Shown here: positions 7,645 to 15,693 of the stretch, in pieces
How positions within the stretch are numbered: position 1 is the first letter of the stretch
Layout of the letters: each line of letters starts with the position of its first letter
Assembly (NCBI GenBank): GCA_903892355.1
Contig: CAITIE010000090.1
Location: 45,604 to 109,603, forward strand
Reading direction: 5' to 3'
Origin: an uncultured Pirellula sp.
Lineage (GTDB): Bacteria > Planctomycetota > Planctomycetia > Pirellulales > Pirellulaceae
DNA length: 64,000 bases
Made by a program: the position numbers and the translations under genes
Notes under the pieces: generated by a model
What the model was told of the DNA's origin: nothing
Database searches by the model: none
What the model saw: the letters and a program-made list of their open reading frames with translations, nothing else

Positions 7645-10600
7645 TTGATTCGGCGTTGTGCTTCCCTAAGTTCCTTCCTCCCATCGGATTGTCGTACCAC
7701 AATTGTGTTGCGCTCGTTTGGACTGAATCGCACTCTCGTTGTTGCACTCGTCTTCGCCTCGTTGCCACTGTGGTCGGTGGTCGCTCAAGAACCCATTACC
7801 GATCGACGGACCGAAGAGCAGCTCGCCTTTTTCGAATCGAAGGTTCTCCCGACGCTTCAGGAAAAGTGCTACGGGTGCCATTCTCACGCAACGGAGTTCA
7901 GTGGGAATCTAGCGTTGGACTTCGCAAGCGGATGGCGAGTGGGGGGGGATCGTGGACCGGCCATCGAAGTTGGAAATCCTGATGCGAGCTTGTTGATCCG
8001 TGCGGTGGAGGGGAAAGAGGATGGATTAAAAATGCCTCCTGACGATTCTCTCAGTGCCGAACAGATTTCATGGTTCAGGCAATGGATAGAGCAGGGCGCA
8101 GCGGATCCTCGACAAACTCCGCCAAGTGCGAATTCGGATGGCCCATGGTGGTCTCTACAGCCAATGCAAAAAGCTGTTCCACCCGTCATCGAAAATCGCA
8201 ATGTTTTGCTCGCTAATCCAATCGATGCCTTCGTCGAGGATGGTTTGGTAAAGCATCAACTGACTGGGAATGAGAAAACGGATCGTCGTGCGTTGCTTCG
8301 TCGTCTCACGGTCGATTTGCATGGATTGCTACCCACGATGGAGGAGTTGGATGCCTTTGTCACCGATAGCCGTCCGGACGCCTATGAGCGGGTTGTCGAT
8401 CAACTGCTTGCTTCTCCCAGGTATGGTGAACGTTGGGCTCGGCACTGGTTCGATTGGATTCACTTCGCCGATTCTCATGGGTTTGAACATGACGTCATGC
8501 GATTGCACGCTTGGCGGTATAGAGATTATGTCATCTCCGCCTTGAACCAAGATATCCCCTGGGTGGAATGGGTTGAGCAGCAGCTCGCAGTGGATGCGCT
8601 TTTTCCAGAGCGTAAGGACCTCGTTCCCGCCCTGGGTTTTATCGCGGCGGGCCCTTGGGATCAAAGCACAGCAGCCACGGCGCAGACCACTTTTGATTAT
8701 CAGGACCGAGACGACATGGTAATGCAGACGATGTCGGTTCTAGCAAGTGCAACCGTGCACTGTGCGCGTTGTCATAATCACAAGTTCGATCCGATAACGC
8801 AGGCGGACTATTATGCGTTGCAGGCGGTATTTGCTGGAGTTGGCCGCGGAAATGTTCCCTTTGATGCGGAGCCCTCGATAGCACGCCAGCGATCGGAGGC
8901 TGAGCATTGGAAGAAGGCCGCGCTAGATCGTAATGCGACGATACTCACGAATGCTACGGCCGATCAAGCAGTAAGTGAATGGGAAAAGACCTACCACCAA
9001 ACCGATGTCCGTTGGGAGCCGGTAACTCCCAGTCTTGTGATCGCAACCGAAGGTACCACTTTAACGGTTGACTCGGAACATACCGTCATCGCGTCGGGGG
9101 CACGTCCGGAACGTGAAACCACGGTGGTCTCCTTTGAAACACCGCTGGAGCAATTGACCGGATTGAGATTGGAAGTCTTTAAGCATGAAGATTTACCGAT
9201 GGCGGGGCCTGGGCGCAATGACAACGGTAACTTCCATCTCAGTGAAATTGAGGTTGAGCATTTCCGGAATGGAATGGCGACATCGACGATCGTTCCAATA
9301 GGGGTTAGCAGCGCCGATTTTGAACAAGAGGGATGGACCGTAGCGCATGCCATTGACGGGAACCCAAAAACGGCATGGGGGATTCATCCTCAGGTGTCTA
9401 AGGACCATACGGCGATCTTCGGTTTCCGCGAACCGATTTCTATTTCCAAGGGGGATAGGCTCGTTGTCCAGTTGAAGCAATGGCATGGTGGGTTTCATAC
9501 CATCGGGCGATTTCGGTTGGGTGTTACCGCTTCGCCCTTATCGAGTTTGGTGATGATTCCATCGAGGATTGAGTCGATTTTGAAGATTCCGATTCTGGAG
9601 TGGAGTCCGTCGGACAGGATTGAAGTCGCAGCGCATGTGATTCTTGAGCAATCCAATCGCCGATTGAGTGGACTGCCACCTGCAGATTTCGTGTACGCAG
9701 GCTCGCCTGTGTTCGAGAATCTTCCACAGAGTGAGTTCTATAAGTCTTGGAATACGATCAAAAAAGTTTTTGTCTTGCGCCGAGGCGATATATCTCAACC
9801 TCAGGAAGAAGCTGTTGCCGGTACGCTAAGTTGCGTTGCCCCGTTGCCAGCGCGCTTCCAGATAGAACCGGATCAAAAGGAGTCCGAGCGTCGCGTGGCA
9901 TTAGCGCGATGGATTACAGACCGTGACAATCCCTTGAGTTGGCGGAGCATTGTGAATCGTTTGTGGGGGCAGCATTTCGGATTGGCGATTGTGGATACCC
10001 CGAACGACTTTGGCCGTATGGGGAGTTTGCCGACTCACCCTGAATTACTGGATTGGTTAGCGTTGACACTTCAAGAGAACGGCGGTTCCTTGAAGCGTTT
10101 GCACCGTGAAATGGTCTTGAGCGGGGCTTATTGTCGATCTTCGACGTCCATGGACGAGGGTTTAGCGATGGATCCAGAGAATCGATGGAAATGGCGAGGG
10201 ACGCGCCGCAGGCTTGATGCAGAGGCGTTCCGTGATTCGATTCTGCATCTAGCAGGTCGACTCGATCTATCGATGGGAGGGCCCGCAGTCCAGTGGTTTC
10301 GATTGGGGCCCGCGATCCAGGTAACTCCTTCGGTTGATTATTCCAACTACGATTGGAGTCAAAAGGATGGTAACCGGCGCGCTGTTTATCGTTTTGTTTA
10401 TCGAGGGCAGCAAGATCCATTGATGGAGCTATTGGATTTTCCAGATGCGGCCCAGTTGATTCCTGCTCGTACGCTCACCTCGTCACCCCTACAAGCGTTG
10501 GCATTGTGGAACCATGAGTTTGTCCTTTACGCATGCGATGCTCTCGCACAGCGCATACAGCAGACTGCAAATGAACAAGGTCGAGACGAGACCGAGATTG

Positions 10601-10734
10601 CGTTCCAAACCATCTATTTGAGAAAGCCAACGGACGAGGAGCTAAAACTAGCGAACGCGTACCGCTCGAAGTTTTCACTTGCCGGGTTGGTGCGTGTGTT
10701 GCTCAATAGCAGCGAGTTTTTGTATTGCGACTAA
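7645..10734 (+). CDS. Secreted PSCyt1-DUF1549-DUF1553 (PSD1) planctomycete protein
   Basis: Up to 1029 residues. The start is uncertain: TTG 7645 is the longest, while GTG 7705 or TTG 7708 gives a compact signal peptide (VLRSFGLNRTLVVALVFASLPLWSVVAQ). The PSCyt1 domain carries a heme c motif, CYGCH (C75, C78, H79), and AxxLA-like elements. DUF1549/PSCyt2 follows with a second CARCH motif, then an insert resembling a discoidin-type carbohydrate-binding module (LSEIEVEH, AIDGNPKTAWGIHPQ), then DUF1553 (WITDRDNPLSWRSIVNRLWGQHFG). The domain order is characteristic of planctomycetes. Function is unproven, often suggested to be linked to polysaccharide breakdown and electron transfer outside the cytoplasm. 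The next gene, a DUF1501 protein, is its regular partner. Confidence 0.9.
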   Translation: MIRRCASLSSFLPSDCRTTIVLRSFGLNRTLVVALVFASLPLWSVVAQEPITDRRTEEQLAFFESKVLPTLQEKCYGCHSHATEFSGNLALDFASGWRVGGDRGPAIEVGNPDASLLIRAVEGKEDGLKMPPDDSLSAEQISWFRQWIEQGAADPRQTPPSANSDGPWWSLQPMQKAVPPVIENRNVLLANPIDAFVEDGLVKHQLTGNEKTDRRALLRRLTVDLHGLLPTMEELDAFVTDSRPDAYERVVDQLLASPRYGERWARHWFDWIHFADSHGFEHDVMRLHAWRYRDYVISALNQDIPWVEWVEQQLAVDALFPERKDLVPALGFIAAGPWDQSTAATAQTTFDYQDRDDMVMQTMSVLASATVHCARCHNHKFDPITQADYYALQAVFAGVGRGNVPFDAEPSIARQRSEAEHWKKAALDRNATILTNATADQAVSEWEKTYHQTDVRWEPVTPSLVIATEGTTLTVDSEHTVIASGARPERETTVVSFETPLEQLTGLRLEVFKHEDLPMAGPGRNDNGNFHLSEIEVEHFRNGMATSTIVPIGVSSADFEQEGWTVAHAIDGNPKTAWGIHPQVSKDHTAIFGFREPISISKGDRLVVQLKQWHGGFHTIGRFRLGVTASPLSSLVMIPSRIESILKIPILEWSPSDRIEVAAHVILEQSNRRLSGLPPADFVYAGSPVFENLPQSEFYKSWNTIKKVFVLRRGDISQPQEEAVAGTLSCVAPLPARFQIEPDQKESERRVALARWITDRDNPLSWRSIVNRLWGQHFGLAIVDTPNDFGRMGSLPTHPELLDWLALTLQENGGSLKRLHREMVLSGAYCRSSTSMDEGLAMDPENRWKWRGTRRRLDAEAFRDSILHLAGRLDLSMGGPAVQWFRLGPAIQVTPSVDYSNYDWSQKDGNRRAVYRFVYRGQQDPLMELLDFPDAAQLIPARTLTSSPLQALALWNHEFVLYACDALAQRIQQTANEQGRDETEIAFQTIYLRKPTDEELKLANAYRSKFSLAGLVRVLLNSSEFLYCD

Positions 10735-10753
10735 ACAAGTGAGCGAAACACAC

Positions 10754-12229
10754 ATGCGTTCTTCGATCCAAAATCAGCAAAGCCAACGAGCATCTCGACG
10801 CGATTGGCTACGATCGACCGGCGACAGCATTGGATGGTTAGCGTTGACGAGTTTGTTCGGTCGCGAAGCGATGGCGTTCGATGATACGACGGCCAAGCGA
10901 TCGGTGGGAGGGGAATTGCCGATCCGCGACGATGGTGGCCTGCATCATGCACCGAAGGTCAAACGTGTGATCCAATTGTTCATGAATGGCGGAGCAAGCC
11001 CCATGGACACGTTTGATTACAAACCGGCGCTTGAAAAACATCATGGAGAGAGTTTGGGGCCCAAGGAAAAACCGGAGGGGTTTACGGCACCTGCAGGTGC
11101 GGTGATGAAAAGTCCTTTTGCGTTTAAGCAGTATGGTCAGAGTGGTCGGTGGGTGAGCGAGGTGTTTCCACATCAGGCGGGCTGGGTGGACAAGATGTCG
11201 TTTATCATGTCGATGGCCTCCAAGACCAACGTTCATGGTCCCGGAAGTTACATGATGAACACCGGTTTCATTCTTCCCGGTTTTCCATGCTTTGGGGCGT
11301 GGGTTTCGTATGCGTTGGGAAACATAGCGGACAATCTTCCAACGTTTGTGGTGCTTCCCGATAACCGAGGCTTGCCGTACAACCAACGCGCGAATTTCAG
11401 CTCCGGTTTTTTGCCGGCGAAGCATCAAGGGCTCGTGCTGGATGCGGCTGCGGTGGAACCGATTCCTAACTTGCAACCCAATCAGCGCTTCGAGTTTGCG
11501 AGGGGAGCGTCCGATGCGGAGGGATTAGAGCTATTGCGCCGGCTCAATCGGTCTCATTTAGCGGGCCGCACCGAGGATTCGCAGTTTGCTTCGCGGCTAT
11601 CCGCTTACGAGTTGGCCGCCAAAATGCAGTTAAGCGCACCGGAGGCATTCGATTTAAAGAGCGAGACGCAGGCGACTCACCGCGCGTACGGGGTCGATCA
11701 AGTAGCGACCGAGGATTTCGGTCGCAGGTGTTTGTTAGCCCGTCGACTGATCGAGCGTGGCGTGCGATTTGTTCAAGTCTGGAGCGGTCCGTCGGGAGCT
11801 GCCAATAACTGGGATAATCATGGTAGCATCATCGGAGAACTACCGCCAATCGCAAAGAGCGTCGATCAACCGATCGGAGCACTCCTCGAAGATCTTTATT
11901 CTCGCGGATTGATGGAAGATACGTTGGTAGTATGGACGACAGAGTTCGGAAGGACTCCCTTCGCGCAGGGAAGCGTTGGCCGCGACCACAATGGAGGTTC
12001 GTTTGTTAGTTGGTTCTGCGGCGCTGGGGTGAAGGAAGGATTTGCCTACGGTGCAAGTGACGAGCTAGGCTACCAAGCGGTCGAGGGGCGTTGTTACTGC
12101 TATGACTTTCACGCAACGCTGCTGCATTTGTTGGGAATCGATCACAAACGGTTGACGTATCGGCATGCGGGCATCGATCGGCGGCTTACCGATGTGCATG
12201 GCCGAGTCGTGCATGAAATCCTCGCATAG
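10754..12229 (+). CDS. DUF1501 family secreted protein
   Basis: 491 residues from ATG 10754, 19 bp after the previous stop. The N-terminus has SRRDWLRSTGDSIGWLALTSLFG, a Tat-like signal. DUF1501 features are FMNGGASPMDTFDYKP, the GPGSYMMNTGFILPG block, RRLIERGVRFVQVWSG, WDNHGSI and VGRDHNGGSFVSWFCGAGV. DUF1501 proteins share the alkaline-phosphatase/sulfatase fold; the Asp and His residues of NGGASPMDTFD and GRDH are the likely metal ligands. It is co-transcribed with the PSCyt1 gene upstream, the standard planctomycete pairing. Confidence 0.9.
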   Translation: MRSSIQNQQSQRASRRDWLRSTGDSIGWLALTSLFGREAMAFDDTTAKRSVGGELPIRDDGGLHHAPKVKRVIQLFMNGGASPMDTFDYKPALEKHHGESLGPKEKPEGFTAPAGAVMKSPFAFKQYGQSGRWVSEVFPHQAGWVDKMSFIMSMASKTNVHGPGSYMMNTGFILPGFPCFGAWVSYALGNIADNLPTFVVLPDNRGLPYNQRANFSSGFLPAKHQGLVLDAAAVEPIPNLQPNQRFEFARGASDAEGLELLRRLNRSHLAGRTEDSQFASRLSAYELAAKMQLSAPEAFDLKSETQATHRAYGVDQVATEDFGRRCLLARRLIERGVRFVQVWSGPSGAANNWDNHGSIIGELPPIAKSVDQPIGALLEDLYSRGLMEDTLVVWTTEFGRTPFAQGSVGRDHNGGSFVSWFCGAGVKEGFAYGASDELGYQAVEGRCYCYDFHATLLHLLGIDHKRLTYRHAGIDRRLTDVHGRVVHEILA

Positions 12230-12250
12230 CATTCGATACGAACAGGGCAC

Positions 12251-12270
12251 AGTGGAGTTGTTGCTCCACT
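12251..12270. terminator. Hairpin between convergent genes
   Basis: AGTGGAG and CTCCACT arms (7 bp) around TTGTTG, between the convergent DUF1501 gene and ABC exporter gene. No U-run follows on either side, so factor-independent termination is uncertain. Confidence 0.35.
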
Positions 12271-12384
12271 TCGTTGCAGCGAAACAACCGGCGCTCGAGG
12301 TGCATGGTTCATGGGCGATACAACGGACGATGTTTACATATGCTTGAGGCTACATCATGCAAAGCAGACATCCGTTGCATGGGA

Positions 12385-15300
12385 TTACCAATAAATGTAC
12401 TGGAGGAACCGTTCGCGGTCTTCGGGGGGTAATTGATCTACATTTTCAATCGAGTAGCGATTTTCCCGGGTATCGATGAGGAGTTTTCCGTGATCGCCGT
12501 AATCGATTGCTTGGCTCTGCGTCCATCGCATCGTAATCTGCTCGGGACCGTGGGTCGTCTCGATATCGATAGTGAGGTAACCCGATGCAAGGTGGCTTCG
12601 ATGGACCCGGAGAATTTGACGCAGTAAGTACCGACGCGCGAGCAATGTCTCGATTTGGGTGCGGTCGTGTTCGGGCCAATCGTTGAGAGAGCGAATGATT
12701 CCGCATTCGGTTTCCTCGCCGTGCTCGTTCCAGGTGCGGACACTGAGAAACTCCTCTGGGCGTGTTGCGGGGAATGTTCTAACAATAAAAACGGAAGATG
12801 CCTGACGAACACCTTCGACCCACAACTCGATCCGATCATGATCGCTGGGACGGAATTGGGCTTGGAGAGGGACGAGCCAATGGAGCGAGGGAGGTTTGGG
12901 TTCTTCGTTTGGAAGATCCGAGGCAGGTGGTTCAGGATCGATCGATTCGCTTTCCGGTTTGTCAAGGACTGCGGTTGCGAGGTCGGAATCGTGATACCGA
13001 TCGTTGATGGAAGCCCCTTTGGTGGCGACGCGTTTTGTTGAATCTTTATTCGCCGTTGGTACCTGCCGAGCGGTGTTTTCTTTGATGGATTCTGTCGCTT
13101 GATGAAGCAATCGGTCGATATCCGGATTTTTGGTAACCGATGTTTGGATACGAACGAGTCGAGCGTACGTCCCATCCATGGACAGCAATTCCTCGTGGGA
13201 GCCTTGTTCGATCAATCGGCCCTGATCGAATACCAGGATCCGATCCGCATTGCGAAGGGTCGATAGTCGGTGTGCAATGGCGATCGTTGTGCGACCTCGA
13301 ATGAGAACCTTGAGGGCGTCTTGGATGCTTTTTTCGGCTTCCGCGTCGATATTGCTCGTTGCCTCATCAAGGACGAGGATCCTGGGATCGTAGAGAAGGG
13401 TACGTGCGATCGATAGGCGTTGCTTTTCTCCGCCAGAGAGGCCGGCTCCATGTTCGCCGAGCAGAGTTTCGTAGCCGAGCTGTTGTCGGCAGATAAAATC
13501 ATGGGCGCCCGCTGCTTTGGCCGCCTCGAGCCCTTGTTCGGGAGTTGCGTTGGGTTTGCCAAAACTCAAATTGCGCCAAATCGTACCACGGAACATGAAC
13601 GATTCCTGGAACACGATGCCCAGCCGTTCTCGTAGTTGATTGCTGGGCAGATCGCGGAGATCGATATCATCGACGAGAATCCTACCTTCTTGGACATCGT
13701 AGAAACGTCCCAGCAAATTCACCATGGTCGATTTGCCAGAACCGCTTCTTCCGACGATTCCAATCATTTCGCCGGGTTGGACATGGAAGGAAACGTTTTT
13801 GAGCACGGGCTGGTTTCGGTCGTAACCGAACGAGACATCTTCAAATCGGATTTCACCTTTGGGGGAATCCCATTGGACAGGATTCGTCGGCTCTGACACG
13901 GTGAGCGGGGTGTCCAGCAATTCGAGGACGCGTTTGCTGCCGGTGAGGAAACTGGTCAGCCATGACGTGAAGTTCGACAAGGCGCTTAGGGGGGCATAGA
14001 ACATTCCCAGGTATGCTAGAAACGCGATCAATTCGCCGAGGGTCATCGAATTGCCGATGACATCTCGACCGCCGACGTACCAAACGATCAATCCACCGAG
14101 GCTAAATACGATCGACATGGTTGCCGAGTACCAAGCGTTCGCGTTTTCGACCCAGAGCCGCCAGTTTCGAAGTTCGTCACTGGTTTGCGCAAAGCGTTGG
14201 TATTCGCGATCCTCTTGCGCGAACGCCTTGACCACACGGATCCCGGAGAGCATGCCGCTAAGCACCGTGATTTGTTTTGATGACGCATCCCAAAGTCGGT
14301 AGTAGCGGGGGTAAACTTTTTTCCAAAAGACGGAAGTGCCTAGGATGACGAGAGGGACAGGGATCAACGTGAAGAGTGCGAGTTTTGGGTTGATCCAGAT
14401 CAGCATTGCGCCGACCCCGAACAGTTGCGCGATTTGCAGCAGGAAGCCACCAGTGATTTGGTGCATCAAACCGTGCATTGCTTCGCTATCGTGAGCGACC
14501 CGGCCGAGCATCGATCCAACTTGGTGGCGATCGTAATACACCACGGCGAGGCTTTGCAATTTGCGCACCATTTGCGCGCGGAGAGTTTGGGTTAAGCCGG
14601 TACCGATCCGGGTGGCTAATTGTCCTTTGAACACACCGACGATCGAGAGCAGTACGCGCGACCCAGCGAGTGCTAAAACGATAAGGAGGAGCGCTGTCTT
14701 AAAATCGGGTAGAGGAGTATCTGTCGACGCAGGGTTGTCCGGTGACACATTTCCCGCCAAGACATTATCGATCATGTATTGCTGAAGTTTTGGAGGGATG
14801 AGTTCCGCAACAACGCCAATAAACGTGAGGAGGCATAGCAGGATAGCGCCACCTCGGTAGGGCCGCAACAAATCATGAACGCGGCGAAGGATCTGTCCTT
14901 TCTGGACACATCGAGGGCAGTTCTCATCCTTCGAAGTGAGTCTTAAGGAGCAGGTTGGGCATTCCGGCGGATCGAAGGAGGCATCGTCCTGACCGAGGTG
15001 TGGTGACAAGGAGACTTGATGCAGCGAATCCTGCCAGTTCTCTGGCGACTCCCGCATCTTTTCCATCAATCGCGAGATCTTGTGAAATCGCGTGGTGTGC
15101 GCGTTGGAGAAGCGGAGCATGTCGACCCAGTCGTCCTCGACACGAACTTGGAGGGTGCCACCTCCTACTCCTGATTGGGTGCGAACGGCTCGGACGCTAC
15201 TCCAAGGCACGGATCTCATCAATGTGCCCGTCGGGGGATCGTCGCCAGAGATCGCATCCGGGCGAGGATTCGTTCGGATCGAGATCGTTGAAATTTCATC

Positions 15301-15444
15301 ACTTGAGATCGTCAACCATTCCCGCGTCGGTTGGCCGGAAAGAGAGACGTCGGTCCAATTGGCAAGCCACAGACCGCGATGCTTGAGACTGGATTCATCG
15401 AGACAATTAAGAACCGCGCCGGGGACCAGAACTGCGTATGTCAA
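12385..15444 (-). CDS. ABC exporter (fused TMD-NBD) with N-terminal zinc ribbon and C-terminal DUF1854
   Basis: 1019 residues. Residues 1-155 form an unassigned region; CPTC (162-165) and CPRC (176-179) form a zinc-ribbon-like knuckle. A six-helix exporter domain spans about 195-520, followed by an NBD with intact motifs: Walker A GRSGSGKS (565-572), Q-loop VFQESF, signature LSGGEKQR, Walker B ILVLDEATSN and switch His in IAHRLST. A charged linker (~790-865) leads to DUF1854 (~870-1019). DUF1854 is known as a small protein next to cyanophycin-associated ABC transporters, so a link to storage-polymer metabolism is possible, but no cyanophycin gene is visible here. It would act as a homodimer in the inner membrane. 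It is transcribed divergently from the PSCyt1 gene at 15694. Confidence 0.88.
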   Translation of the reverse strand: MTYAVLVPGAVLNCLDESSLKHRGLWLANWTDVSLSGQPTREWLTISSDEISTISIRTNPRPDAISGDDPPTGTLMRSVPWSSVRAVRTQSGVGGGTLQVRVEDDWVDMLRFSNAHTTRFHKISRLMEKMRESPENWQDSLHQVSLSPHLGQDDASFDPPECPTCSLRLTSKDENCPRCVQKGQILRRVHDLLRPYRGGAILLCLLTFIGVVAELIPPKLQQYMIDNVLAGNVSPDNPASTDTPLPDFKTALLLIVLALAGSRVLLSIVGVFKGQLATRIGTGLTQTLRAQMVRKLQSLAVVYYDRHQVGSMLGRVAHDSEAMHGLMHQITGGFLLQIAQLFGVGAMLIWINPKLALFTLIPVPLVILGTSVFWKKVYPRYYRLWDASSKQITVLSGMLSGIRVVKAFAQEDREYQRFAQTSDELRNWRLWVENANAWYSATMSIVFSLGGLIVWYVGGRDVIGNSMTLGELIAFLAYLGMFYAPLSALSNFTSWLTSFLTGSKRVLELLDTPLTVSEPTNPVQWDSPKGEIRFEDVSFGYDRNQPVLKNVSFHVQPGEMIGIVGRSGSGKSTMVNLLGRFYDVQEGRILVDDIDLRDLPSNQLRERLGIVFQESFMFRGTIWRNLSFGKPNATPEQGLEAAKAAGAHDFICRQQLGYETLLGEHGAGLSGGEKQRLSIARTLLYDPRILVLDEATSNIDAEAEKSIQDALKVLIRGRTTIAIAHRLSTLRNADRILVFDQGRLIEQGSHEELLSMDGTYARLVRIQTSVTKNPDIDRLLHQATESIKENTARQVPTANKDSTKRVATKGASINDRYHDSDLATAVLDKPESESIDPEPPASDLPNEEPKPPSLHWLVPLQAQFRPSDHDRIELWVEGVRQASSVFIVRTFPATRPEEFLSVRTWNEHGEETECGIIRSLNDWPEHDRTQIETLLARRYLLRQILRVHRSHLASGYLTIDIETTHGPEQITMRWTQSQAIDYGDHGKLLIDTRENRYSIENVDQLPPEDRERFLQYIYW

Positions 15445-15618
15445 CCTAGGAGACTCCCACCCGAGTTGAATTGAAATAAGAGACCGAGGTTAGATAATGG
15501 ATCGCTAAAATGGTTCCCAGCAAGTCGCTGGATTCGTATTGCGGTAACGGTATGGTATGATGGATCCCTGGAGAAATGGTTTTTTTGGATCCTGAGGCCC
15601 CACGATTCAATTCCCGAC

Positions 15619-15671
15619 TTCCCTCCCTCCAGTCCCTCCCTCCACTTCCTCCCTCCCTCCCTCCACTTCCC
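15619..15671. repeat. Polypyrimidine tract (C-rich plus strand, G-rich minus strand)
   Basis: Repeats of CCCTCCCTCC interspersed with ACTT and AGT, with eight CCC runs. On the minus strand four GGG runs with loops of 7, 1 and 1 nt occur consecutively, which fits a G-quadruplex. Mirror symmetry would also allow triplex DNA. It lies 23 bp upstream of the PSCyt1 gene start, inside the divergent spacer. Confidence 0.8.
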
Positions 15672-15693
15672 GCTACCGCGTTCTGGTTGGTAC

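Noticed and set aside
10679..10753. Upstream extension of the first DUF1501 gene
   Set aside because: It would overlap the preceding gene and precede the Tat-like signal; the ATG at 10754 fits better.
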